Of a stretch of DNA of 7,817 nucleotides, positions 1-6,628 are shown piece after piece. Below the pieces are notes generated by a model. The model was not told where the DNA came from, did no database searches, and saw only the letters and a list, made by a program, of their open reading frames with translations. Positions within the stretch are counted from its first letter, which is position 1. Each line of letters begins with the position of its first letter. The stretch covers positions 1 through 7,817 of the forward strand of contig RZYP01000088.1 in the NCBI GenBank assembly GCA_009930275.1, in the 5' to 3' direction. Position numbers and translations under genes: made by a program. Origin of the DNA: Negativicutes bacterium (GTDB taxonomy: Bacteria; Bacillota_C; Negativicutes; Acidaminococcales; Acidaminococcaceae).

Positions 1-1
1 C

Positions 2-169
2 AAGATGAAGAAGCAGCTCTCCTACGCCGACAGCAACCGGATCCCCTTCGTGGCGATGGTGGGCGAGAACGAGATGAAGGAGGGCAGGATCACGCTCAAA
101 AACATGCAGTCGGGCGATCAGACAAGCGTTGCCCCGGATGCGCTGGTCAAGGCGGTTAGAGGCATTTAA
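2..169 (+). CDS. hisS: Histidine--tRNA ligase, C-terminal end (partial)
   Basis: Only the last 55 codons are in the window, ending at TAA 167-169; the 5' part lies upstream of the window. HisS charges tRNA-His with histidine in the cytoplasm. The visible part reads as the C-terminal anticodon-binding (HGTP) domain of class II synthetases. It has a KKQLSYAD helix, then a VAMVGENEM strand-turn, then [13 protein letters not shown] and a final short helix. The G/E/M-K-x-G-x-x-x-L-K-N-M-x-x-G-x-Q pattern is typical of HisS, especially Bacteroidota HisS, which is why I chose it over ProS or ThrS. G+C is about 57% by hand count, well above the operon that follows. A strong terminator about 48 bp downstream separates it from that operon, so no functional link is implied. 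Confidence 0.85.
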   Translation, partial: KMKKQLSYADSNRIPFVAMVGENEMKEGRITLKNMQSGDQTSVAPDALVKAVRGI

Positions 170-216
170 TTGACACATTAGGAATCAACATACTTTTCCA
201 CTCATAGCTTACTTTC

Positions 217-261
217 GGGTAAAGATCATTACTTATTCATAATGATCTTTACCCATTTTTT
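217..261 (+). terminator. Intrinsic terminator of hisS
   Basis: A perfect 15-bp inverted repeat (217-231 GGGTAAAGATCATTA, 240-254 TAATGATCTTTACCC) encloses an 8-nt loop. It is followed by A and then six T residues at 256-261. This is a classical Rho-independent hairpin with a U tract, 48 bp after the hisS stop. The next gene on the plus strand starts about 190 bp further on, so the terminator should insulate hisS from the operon. The complementary strand lacks an equally good T tract (its 5' flank is GAAAGT), so it probably acts mainly in the forward direction. Confidence 0.9.
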
Positions 262-267
262 GTATGG

Positions 268-300
268 TTTATTAGTCAACTTTGTACGATTTGTTAGTCA
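268..300 (+). repeat. Imperfect direct repeat upstream of the operon
   Basis: TTTATTAGTCA (268-278) and TTTGTTAGTCA (290-300) match at 10 of 11 positions, and their starts are 22 bp apart, close to two helical turns. They lie between the hisS terminator and the candidate -7 element at 320-327, where an activator or repressor site would be expected. The sequence shows the repeat; its role as an operator is inference. Confidence 0.35.
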
Positions 301-319
301 TATATGTTATCTATTTGTA

Positions 320-327
320 TAATTTTG
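320..327 (+). promoter_or_regulatory. Candidate Bacteroidota-type -7 promoter element
   Basis: TAATTTTG fits the TAnnTTTG consensus of the -7 element used by the Bacteroidota primary sigma factor. It sits after the hisS terminator, about 120 bp before the first operon gene. No TTG lies at the usual spacing for a -33 element: the nearest upstream candidate, TTG at 291-293, is too far away. It is therefore a weak call, and transcription could instead start closer to the gene. No other TAnnTTTG match was found in the 170-447 intergenic stretch. Confidence 0.35.
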
Positions 328-447
328 GCAAATGAGTATTGAGAGATATACTATTATCATTCAATGAATAAAATCAATATCACTTAAAACACTCACATTC
401 CTAGTTCATTTAAGCTTCAAATCAAGTCCATATTTAATTCATAAACC

Positions 448-1725
448 ATGGCAATAATTGATTTAGTTCGATGGTCTCCTCAAGGGAATAATACCATTTT
501 TGCTCATAAGTATAACGAAAGTAACCTGAGCACTTATACACAACTAGTTGTACAAGAATCACAGGAAGCCGTGCTCTTTTCTAAAGGCCAAATTATAGGG
601 AAGTTTGGTCCGGGAAAACACACATTAAATACTGAAAATTTGCCGCTTCTCAGACATTTATACGGCATCCCCTTCGGCGGTAAAAATCCGTTCACGGCTG
701 AAATATGGTATGTAAATAAAATTCAACCATACAACATTGACTGGGTTATTGACAGGATGGCAATACATGATGCTGACTACAATACACAATTGCCATTAAC
801 AGCTAAAGGGAGATACGGTTTAAGAATCATTGATCCGGAGAAATTTCTCATAAAAATTGTAGGCACCCGGAATGATTTTACCCAGAATGATTTATCAGAC
901 CATTTTTTTGGCGAGTTTTCAACCAAAACAAAATCTACGATTCTGCAATACATGATCAGACAGCGAATCGGATACAAAACAATCTCGGCGGCACTCGATG
1001 ACATTTCAAACCATTTAAGGATGAGTATGACTCCCTTCTGGGATGACCTTGGTATGGAACTTACAAAATTTTACATTACCAGTATAGATATTGACGAATC
1101 TACTCCTGAAGGAAGAAGAGTTCTGGATGCAATCTCACAACAAAGTACAATGTCTATCACAGGACACACGTGGCAACAGGAACAGATGTTTGGTGTTGCA
1201 AATAATGCAGTAGATGGCCTTGGTGAGGGCACGGGTGGTTTAATTGGAGGATTACTGGCCATGAACATGATGGGAGGTATGGGTGGTAGTTCAGGCGTTG
1301 GAAAAGGAATGATTAATCCTCAATACAACCAACCTGCATTTGGCAATAATCATACTGACATGCAGGGAACGAACAATGATGATCTGTCAGGTCAAAACCA
1401 AAACATTCGTAATGTTTATTGCTCAAATTGTGCAAAAAAGTACCCAAGTACCCACCGATTTTGTCCCTTTTGTGGCGACAAGTATAATCCTTGTACGAAA
1501 TGTGGAACAGATAACGACACCAATGCAAAACGCTGTGTTAGCTGCGGTACAATCTTATCAGGAGAAATGGGCAACTGCCCTCATTGTAATGCGAGCCTGT
1601 TGCCCGGAAGCCTCTTCTGTGTGAATTGTGGGAAACAAGTTGTGCAGAGTAATCAATGCAGTCGTTGTGGTGCGACACTTCAAGCAAACGTCAAGTTTTG
1701 TCCCAATTGCGGTAATAAAAGATAA
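448..1725 (+). CDS. SPFH/YdjI-like protein with four C-terminal zinc ribbons
   Basis: 425 residues. Residues 1-250 match the SPFH subfamily annotated as 'virion core protein' or YdjI. Diagnostic segments are TQLVVQESQEAVLF (31-44), FGPGKHTL (53-60), PFGGKNPFTAEIWYVNK (75-91), an RYGLRI strand (122-127) and FLIKIVGT (133-140). SPFH proteins oligomerise at membranes as scaffolds; no membrane helix is visible here. A Gly/Met-rich linker follows (about 257-290). Then come four CxxC-x10-CxxC ribbons with cysteines at 325/328/339/342, 349/352/363/366, 377/380/391/394 and 404/407/418/421. In each, exactly ten residues separate the pairs, and most end in CG. An in-frame TAA directly precedes ATG 448 by one codon, so the start cannot lie further upstream. 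It is the first gene of the operon and probably the scaffold that recruits the products of the next genes (inference). The family assignment is firm; the cellular role is not. Confidence 0.8.
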   Translation: MAIIDLVRWSPQGNNTIFAHKYNESNLSTYTQLVVQESQEAVLFSKGQIIGKFGPGKHTLNTENLPLLRHLYGIPFGGKNPFTAEIWYVNKIQPYNIDWVIDRMAIHDADYNTQLPLTAKGRYGLRIIDPEKFLIKIVGTRNDFTQNDLSDHFFGEFSTKTKSTILQYMIRQRIGYKTISAALDDISNHLRMSMTPFWDDLGMELTKFYITSIDIDESTPEGRRVLDAISQQSTMSITGHTWQQEQMFGVANNAVDGLGEGTGGLIGGLLAMNMMGGMGGSSGVGKGMINPQYNQPAFGNNHTDMQGTNNDDLSGQNQNIRNVYCSNCAKKYPSTHRFCPFCGDKYNPCTKCGTDNDTNAKRCVSCGTILSGEMGNCPHCNASLLPGSLFCVNCGKQVVQSNQCSRCGATLQANVKFCPNCGNKR

Positions 1726-1739
1726 AAACAAAAGAAAGT

Positions 1740-2450
1740 ATGAATTCAAAAAGAATGATCTCTTGGATTACACTTCTATTGGGTGAAGCAATCATCATTT
1801 CTGCTTTTATTCTGTTCAGGGGTGAAACATCTGACAATATTCTTGTGCAAAACATTGTAGTTACAACCATCATTTATTGTTTATTTTTCATAGATATTCT
1901 TATACCATGGATTGACATTCACAGCAAATCTCAGAATAAAACAGGCTCCCTGGGTATCAGATGGTTCTTTACCTGGATGTATTCGGTTTTCGCAATTGCA
2001 TCAATGGCAATTTCAAACACTGTTTATCATCTCAGTTTCGAAACTCAACTGATTATTCATGGTACACTGTTACTTCTCCTGCTTGTTGGTTTCGTCGTAA
2101 TTTCTCAGACAACAGAAAAGATTAATGACGTATTCAATGAAGAACGCGTCTACCAGATAGGAATAGGTGAGATGAAGATAGCCTTAAACAAACTAAAGGA
2201 CAGGATGAGCGAAACCTCCGGGTTACCTGAATATTTTGTTAATCAGGTAAATGGTTTTGAGGAGAAAACAAAGTTCCTCTCCCCAAGCAATCATGAAGAA
2301 GCATATATCCTTGAACAACAGATCACTGAAATCATCAATACGATTTCGTTTGCAATCAATGATTTTTCATTGAATGAAGAATCAATAGAAAGAAATCTAA
2401 AGAAATGTGAGAGTATATACCAAAAAAGAAAACAGATTTATTCCCTCTAA
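1740..2450 (+). CDS. Four-helix integral membrane protein with cytoplasmic helical tail
   Basis: 236 residues, starting 14 bp after the SPFH gene; an A-rich leader with no clear Shine-Dalgarno fits Bacteroidota. Four hydrophobic helices are visible at about 7-26, 35-56, 72-94 and 102-122. Lysines and arginines at 4-5, 63-74 and 127 place the N-terminus, the central loop and the tail on the cytoplasmic side by the positive-inside rule. Residues 123-236 are soluble and mostly helical, with charged heptad-like stretches (for example 134-155 and 180-232). There is no signal peptide, transporter signature or catalytic motif. I do not recognise a named family, though similar four-helix proteins next to YdjI-type SPFH genes seem familiar from Bacteroidales. 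The position suggests a membrane anchor for the SPFH or coiled-coil proteins, comparable in role to the YdjG/YdjH membrane proteins of Bacillus (inference). Confidence 0.75.
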   Translation: MNSKRMISWITLLLGEAIIISAFILFRGETSDNILVQNIVVTTIIYCLFFIDILIPWIDIHSKSQNKTGSLGIRWFFTWMYSVFAIASMAISNTVYHLSFETQLIIHGTLLLLLLVGFVVISQTTEKINDVFNEERVYQIGIGEMKIALNKLKDRMSETSGLPEYFVNQVNGFEEKTKFLSPSNHEEAYILEQQITEIINTISFAINDFSLNEESIERNLKKCESIYQKRKQIYSL

Positions 2451-2462
2451 AAAATTATCACT

Positions 2463-4652
2463 ATGAAAGGTAAAATTTTCCCTGAATCAAATAATATCTT
2501 TCAGGATCAAGCAAAGATATTGTTCAATTACTATCAGCAATCTGCTGAAAAGATTGTAAGTGAAGAAGAACGATTAGAGAAGGAAATCAAATTATTGGAA
2601 GAACAAAAATTAATTAAGGACAAGGAAATGTCGAAGACATTCTATTGGCTGTTCTTGTTTTTCTTACTCGTACCTGTCGTGGTTTATTTTATAAAAAAGA
2701 AATCGTTAAAGAAAGAAATTGAGGATCTGGATGTCCGCATGGATGAATTCAGAAAACAACACAACGATATTTTTCGAGACTACAAAATTAGCCGTTTAGG
2801 AGTTGCATATATTCCAATCGCGGAGCAAATCAAATATGAAGATAAAAGTTTCATCATTGACTATACCGGAAAGGTGGCTGAGTCGGAAGTCATATTACAA
2901 CTATCACGTCAGAATGACCTGCTCATTGAAACGATTGATAAGCTGGAAAACCTATCGATTGAGGCGCCCATTGTGGAAACATCATATGAAACAGAAGAGA
3001 TTGACACCAATAACTATTCCAGGTCCATGCAACAACTAAATCAACACGATTATTTTGGCAAACTGGAAAGAGCACTTCGTACTATCTCATTTTGCATGCG
3101 GGATCTTGACATCTCTTCCGTATCGCTACCGTTGGTTGAGGAAAAGAGTGAATTCTTGAATTTCCTTAACGAACATACTGCCAGCGAAGTGCCCGAAGAC
3201 ATCCCCATTATAGATGTATTTGACGATAAGAAATATGATGAGAGCATCTCGAAGTTTCAAGAACTTAACAAGTTAAAAGACTCATTGTCTACCAAAACTG
3301 CCCAGTTTGAAGATGTATTGAAAGGCTTGATGGTGACAATGGCCAATTCAGTACAGGCAATCTCTTCACTTAAAATTGCATCGACGGACAAAGTCGTTTT
3401 TGAATCGAACAAAATACTTTATCAAATTTTAAAAGCACCTTACAATCACTATTCACCTACACTTGAATTTGCTGAAATTGAAAAAATCAAAAATGAAAAA
3501 TTCGATTATAGTGATTCAATACAAGGATATGAGCCATTTAAATTAAAACAGAGTTCGAGAGTCAAATACAACATGTTAACAGGAATGTGGACAGCAGAAG
3601 ATGGTAGTACAACGAATTTCCCTTTTGGTGTACATCAAATCTACGAGGAAATTCTAGCACCTGTTGTCCAGAATCTTTTGCAGGAGAACCGTATCGAACG
3701 CATGAAGATTTACAATCACATAAAAGACCAAAAAATTGACTATTTGAACAAATGGCACCAGGATACAGAAAATTTTTATCGGGCCAACCGTGCGGAGAGT
3801 GCGGATGTAATCAATCTTATGCAAGAGAGCCTGCGAGAGTATGTTGCATCATATAACACTTTGGTTTCTTTGCAAAAGACCGAAGAGAGTATGGTACAAT
3901 CTGAAGGTTCTCTCGATTCAACAGTTGTGAAGGTTACAGAAAACAGCGCAAATACGCTACTTGCATTTGAAATGCAATCGAAGGAGTTCCAAAATATTCA
4001 ATCGAACTTTGAAGAGTACATGGAGCGACTCAAAGATGATATAGATCTGAAAGCAGAGAAGTTTGCACATATTGAATACTATGATGCTAAGTTGAGAGAT
4101 GGTTACTCAAACGAAATTGCAGTTGCAGCAGGTGAAGTGATGGATCTAGATAAACGCAGAAAGCCATTGGCAACAGTCAATCCCTTGTTTGCAAAGGTAT
4201 CTGATTTACCCCCTGCTCCAAATATAGAAGAAATTACTTTCGAACACATCTCGCTCAACTTACCCAACATTGCGAAAAATGCATTAGATGAATTGGATGC
4301 GATAAAAAGATCTGAAGTAGTAGATGAGAAGTCGGAACAAGATGATTCAACGAGCACCGACACATTTCCAGAAGAGGAAGATGTAAAAGATGGACATGAT
4401 ATTAGCGAAGAGACTGAGGATAAAGAAGATGAGTTTTTAGATGAAGAGCTAGATGAGGAGCTAGATGAAGAGCTGGATGAAGAGCTGGATGAAGAGCAAG
4501 TTCTCAATGCGGAAGCATTCAATGACCTGAGTGAGGAGGAACTAATGGAATTGTGTGACAAAGCTGGAATTGAATATGTTGCAGAGAATTTTGACAGAGG
4601 TGCGATCATTTCTGCATTAATTGACTTCCTGAACAACAGTGATAACAATTAA
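2463..4652 (+). CDS. Large membrane-anchored coiled-coil protein with acidic repeat and SAP/HeH-like C-terminus
   Basis: 729 residues, 12 bp after the preceding gene. Residues 20-55 form a charged coiled coil. A hydrophobic segment at 60-77 contains a central proline (71) and is followed by KKKSLKK, suggesting one transmembrane or re-entrant helix with the long C-terminal part in the cytoplasm. Helical, coiled-coil-prone stretches follow (81-105, 140-165, 195-215, 255-305, 400-470, 490-550). A small conserved-looking patch, YNMLTGMWTAEDGS, sits at 369-382. Residues 620-678 are very acidic and include five LDEE units (659-678). The last 40 residues (686-724) form a helical mini-domain with the pattern LSEEELMELCDKAGI followed by RGAIISALIDFL. 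This resembles SAP/HeH or Rho-N-like helix-extension-helix modules, which often bind nucleic acid. No enzyme motif is visible. Probably a structural component of the same membrane assembly; the family is unrecognised. Confidence 0.75.
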   Translation: MKGKIFPESNNIFQDQAKILFNYYQQSAEKIVSEEERLEKEIKLLEEQKLIKDKEMSKTFYWLFLFFLLVPVVVYFIKKKSLKKEIEDLDVRMDEFRKQHNDIFRDYKISRLGVAYIPIAEQIKYEDKSFIIDYTGKVAESEVILQLSRQNDLLIETIDKLENLSIEAPIVETSYETEEIDTNNYSRSMQQLNQHDYFGKLERALRTISFCMRDLDISSVSLPLVEEKSEFLNFLNEHTASEVPEDIPIIDVFDDKKYDESISKFQELNKLKDSLSTKTAQFEDVLKGLMVTMANSVQAISSLKIASTDKVVFESNKILYQILKAPYNHYSPTLEFAEIEKIKNEKFDYSDSIQGYEPFKLKQSSRVKYNMLTGMWTAEDGSTTNFPFGVHQIYEEILAPVVQNLLQENRIERMKIYNHIKDQKIDYLNKWHQDTENFYRANRAESADVINLMQESLREYVASYNTLVSLQKTEESMVQSEGSLDSTVVKVTENSANTLLAFEMQSKEFQNIQSNFEEYMERLKDDIDLKAEKFAHIEYYDAKLRDGYSNEIAVAAGEVMDLDKRRKPLATVNPLFAKVSDLPPAPNIEEITFEHISLNLPNIAKNALDELDAIKRSEVVDEKSEQDDSTSTDTFPEEEDVKDGHDISEETEDKEDEFLDEELDEELDEELDEELDEEQVLNAEAFNDLSEEELMELCDKAGIEYVAENFDRGAIISALIDFLNNSDNN
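4437..4496 (+). repeat. 12-bp tandem repeat, five units, encoding (LDEE)5
   Basis: Five head-to-tail 12-bp units of consensus (t/c)t(a/g)-gat-ga(a/g)-gag lie in frame and encode LDEE at residues 659-678 of the coiled-coil protein. The units differ only at the first and third bases of the Leu codon and at one Glu codon (GAG in unit 2). Unit length is a multiple of three, so gain or loss by slippage would keep the frame and only change linker length. The repeat lies in an acidic linker just before the C-terminal mini-domain. Confidence 0.85.
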
Positions 4653-4663
4653 AGGGTTCAACT

Positions 4664-5572
4664 ATGGCAACATTTAATTATATTGTTGATACGCATCCTA
4701 TGGCCCAGGAGATGGGAAGTGTGTCCAATAATGTGAAAGTAACTACTGGTGCAGTAGTTGCAATGCAAACAGCTGTTGTATTGGCAGAAGCAAAAGCGGC
4801 TGACGCTGTTTGTGACAACGTTAATAAGGGATTCTACACTCTTATCCGTTCACAAATTTCACAAAAAATTGCGCGACTGCAGAGTCAGGTTGATTCACAT
4901 TTAATGCAATTGAATCAACAGAAGAAACAGTTGCTGGCGATTAAAGGAAGGATGGAACGTGATTATAACATGATATCGGGACGTTATCTGAAACTATTCA
5001 ACAGTCTTAATTCCAATTTAAAACAGAGGGTGTTTGAACTGGAGAAACCAGTCACTGAATTTGCAGTAAGAGATATTGAAAAGGTTTCCAACAGATCGAA
5101 ACAACTCACTGCAACAATTCCTGTGTCTCAACTGGAGTCACTGACAATAAGCCAAAAGATTCTTGCTTCCAATTTGAAATTTAAAGGGGTGAATGTCATT
5201 CATTCCATGACAAAATTCATCAGAGATCTTAATACACAAAAGGAAGTTACAGATCGCATCCTGTTACATGGAAATGAAAAAAATGCAACACTTTATGTGC
5301 CAATTGTGATTAGTGAAGCCAACTATGATAAATATAACAATAAAAGCGTTGAAGTGACGCTATGTAAAACTCATTTATCCAATCAATCCCAGATAGCAAT
5401 AAAAAATAGCGTAATCTCATGTGTGGATGGTTTTGAATGGAAAGAAGTGACTGATAACGAAAAAGAAATTCAGAATGAATTTATGAAAATTTCAACTTCT
5501 TATAATGCCTCTCAAAGGGTTAAAGAGATGGCGAACAAACTCTTTTTGGCCAGCAGTTATCAAACCATTTAA
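4664..5572 (+). CDS. Helical protein, first of two tandem paralogues
   Basis: 302 residues, 11 bp after the preceding gene; AAAGGG 7-12 bp upstream of the ATG is a weak ribosome-binding candidate. There is no signal peptide or membrane span, although residues 24-50 are a small-residue-rich, mildly hydrophobic helix (TTGAVVAMQTAVVLAEAKAA). Residues 57-128 are a long amphipathic helix region containing IRSQISQKI (61-69) and RDYNMISGRY (99-108). The C-terminal half (155-300) mixes helices with a short strand, TLYVPIVISE (209-218). It aligns without gaps to residues 62-172 of the next gene's product (fixed offset of 42; 14 identities in the 29 residues 55-83), so the two are paralogues. I do not recognise a named family. 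Its place after the SPFH and coiled-coil genes suggests a soluble oligomeric subunit, perhaps a heteromer with its paralogue (inference). Confidence 0.75.
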   Translation: MATFNYIVDTHPMAQEMGSVSNNVKVTTGAVVAMQTAVVLAEAKAADAVCDNVNKGFYTLIRSQISQKIARLQSQVDSHLMQLNQQKKQLLAIKGRMERDYNMISGRYLKLFNSLNSNLKQRVFELEKPVTEFAVRDIEKVSNRSKQLTATIPVSQLESLTISQKILASNLKFKGVNVIHSMTKFIRDLNTQKEVTDRILLHGNEKNATLYVPIVISEANYDKYNNKSVEVTLCKTHLSNQSQIAIKNSVISCVDGFEWKEVTDNEKEIQNEFMKISTSYNASQRVKEMANKLFLASSYQTI

Positions 5573-5583
5573 TTGTAATAACG

Positions 5584-6597
5584 ATGAGTTACAGAAGGTC
5601 ATACAGAGAAAGGATCGCCGTACGATATTCGGGTTCGGTAAATTACAGTTATCCGGCATCTCAAAATGGCGGATCCGGTTCCGTTCCATATAGTGGAGTA
5701 GAATATGAGGATGTAAACGTGTACATTGATGTTGACACTGAACCATTTGACAATAGTATCGAGCATTGCAACAACAATGTGAAGTTACTTACAGGGGCAG
5801 TTGTAGCAACTGAAAGCGCACAACTTGTATCAATTGACAGGAACGCAAAGAAAGTGGGTAAAACAATTATCGATGGTTTTTTTAAAACAATTCGCTCTGA
5901 GATCAGTCAACAAATTGTAGAACTGTCTCAAAAGATCGATGCACATTTGTTACACCTGCATGAATTGGCAAAGAACTGTGTGTCAAAGAAGAAACAGATG
6001 GAAAATGATTACAACCGTCTCACGAGTCGTTATCAGAAGATCTTTGAGGATTTGAACAATGAACTGTCCAATCGTATACATGAATTGGATAGGACTGTAT
6101 TTACTTTAAAAAAAGACAGTGATGCACATGCCAATCGCACATCAAAAAATGACCTTGTAAGCACGGTTGCAGTGGGCGGTTCTGAAGGAAGTATTTTACA
6201 GGCAAAAATTTATGCATCGGTTGCAAAGAAAAGTGCACTGGACACAATCAATCAGTCCAGAGTTTTCTTGTGGAAGCAAAAAAAGACAGAAAATACCATT
6301 GCACATTGCATGTTAAACGAGACTTTCTCCTCAAAAAAATACATACCTATTTGCTATCTTGAAACAGTATGCGAGAAAGATCAAATTAACAGGAGTGTCT
6401 TCCAACCCGAATATATCACCCCCGACATATCAAAGATAGTGATTGAAAAAATGAGAAATCAAAACAATATCGATCGAGATCACGAAAAAAACGACCAAAT
6501 ACATCGTTATTTCAATTCAGAGGTCAATAAGGCATACGCAACGGACAACCCTCACAACAACCGTGTCAAAGAAAGAATTGTTCAACTTTACATGTGA
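5584..6597 (+). CDS. Helical protein, second of two tandem paralogues, with Tyr/Ser/Gly-rich N-terminus
   Basis: 337 residues, 11 bp after its paralogue. It differs from the paralogue by an N-terminal extension of about 45 residues, rich in Tyr, Ser, Arg and Gly and probably disordered. A short beta-like segment VNVYIDVDTEPFD (44-56) follows. The shared core runs from NNVKLLTGAVVATESA (64-79) through FKTIRSEISQQI (100-111), DAHLLHLHELAK (119-130), ENDYNRLTSRY (140-150) and HELDRTV (166-172). Downstream, YIPICYLETV (253-262) corresponds to YVPIVISE of the paralogue, so homology extends over most of the length. No catalytic motif, signal peptide or membrane helix is visible. By recollection, close relatives occur as uncharacterised proteins in Bacteroides-type genomes, but this cannot be checked here. 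The pair probably arose by tandem duplication and kept distinct roles. Confidence 0.75.
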   Translation: MSYRRSYRERIAVRYSGSVNYSYPASQNGGSGSVPYSGVEYEDVNVYIDVDTEPFDNSIEHCNNNVKLLTGAVVATESAQLVSIDRNAKKVGKTIIDGFFKTIRSEISQQIVELSQKIDAHLLHLHELAKNCVSKKKQMENDYNRLTSRYQKIFEDLNNELSNRIHELDRTVFTLKKDSDAHANRTSKNDLVSTVAVGGSEGSILQAKIYASVAKKSALDTINQSRVFLWKQKKTENTIAHCMLNETFSSKKYIPICYLETVCEKDQINRSVFQPEYITPDISKIVIEKMRNQNNIDRDHEKNDQIHRYFNSEVNKAYATDNPHNNRVKERIVQLYM

Positions 6598-6628
6598 ATT
6601 ATTTTAAACAACTTAAGAGTATATCAAT

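Noticed and set aside
331..366. Short 11-codon frame in the intergenic region before the operon
   Set aside because: Too short, with no ribosome-binding signal and no recognisable leader-peptide pattern.
540..551. Palindrome ACAACTAGTTGT inside the SPFH gene
   Set aside because: It is short, lies within coding sequence, and has no second copy or promoter context.
1340..1624. Plus-strand 94-codon frame inside the SPFH gene
   Set aside because: It overlaps the zinc-ribbon coding region in another frame; the cysteine spacing is clearly encoded in the main frame.
4103..4648. Long minus-strand open frame rich in serine (181 codons)
   Set aside because: It is the antisense of the acidic GAA/GAG/GAT-rich part of the coiled-coil gene; poly-Ser is what reversed acidic codons give. 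It has no independent features.
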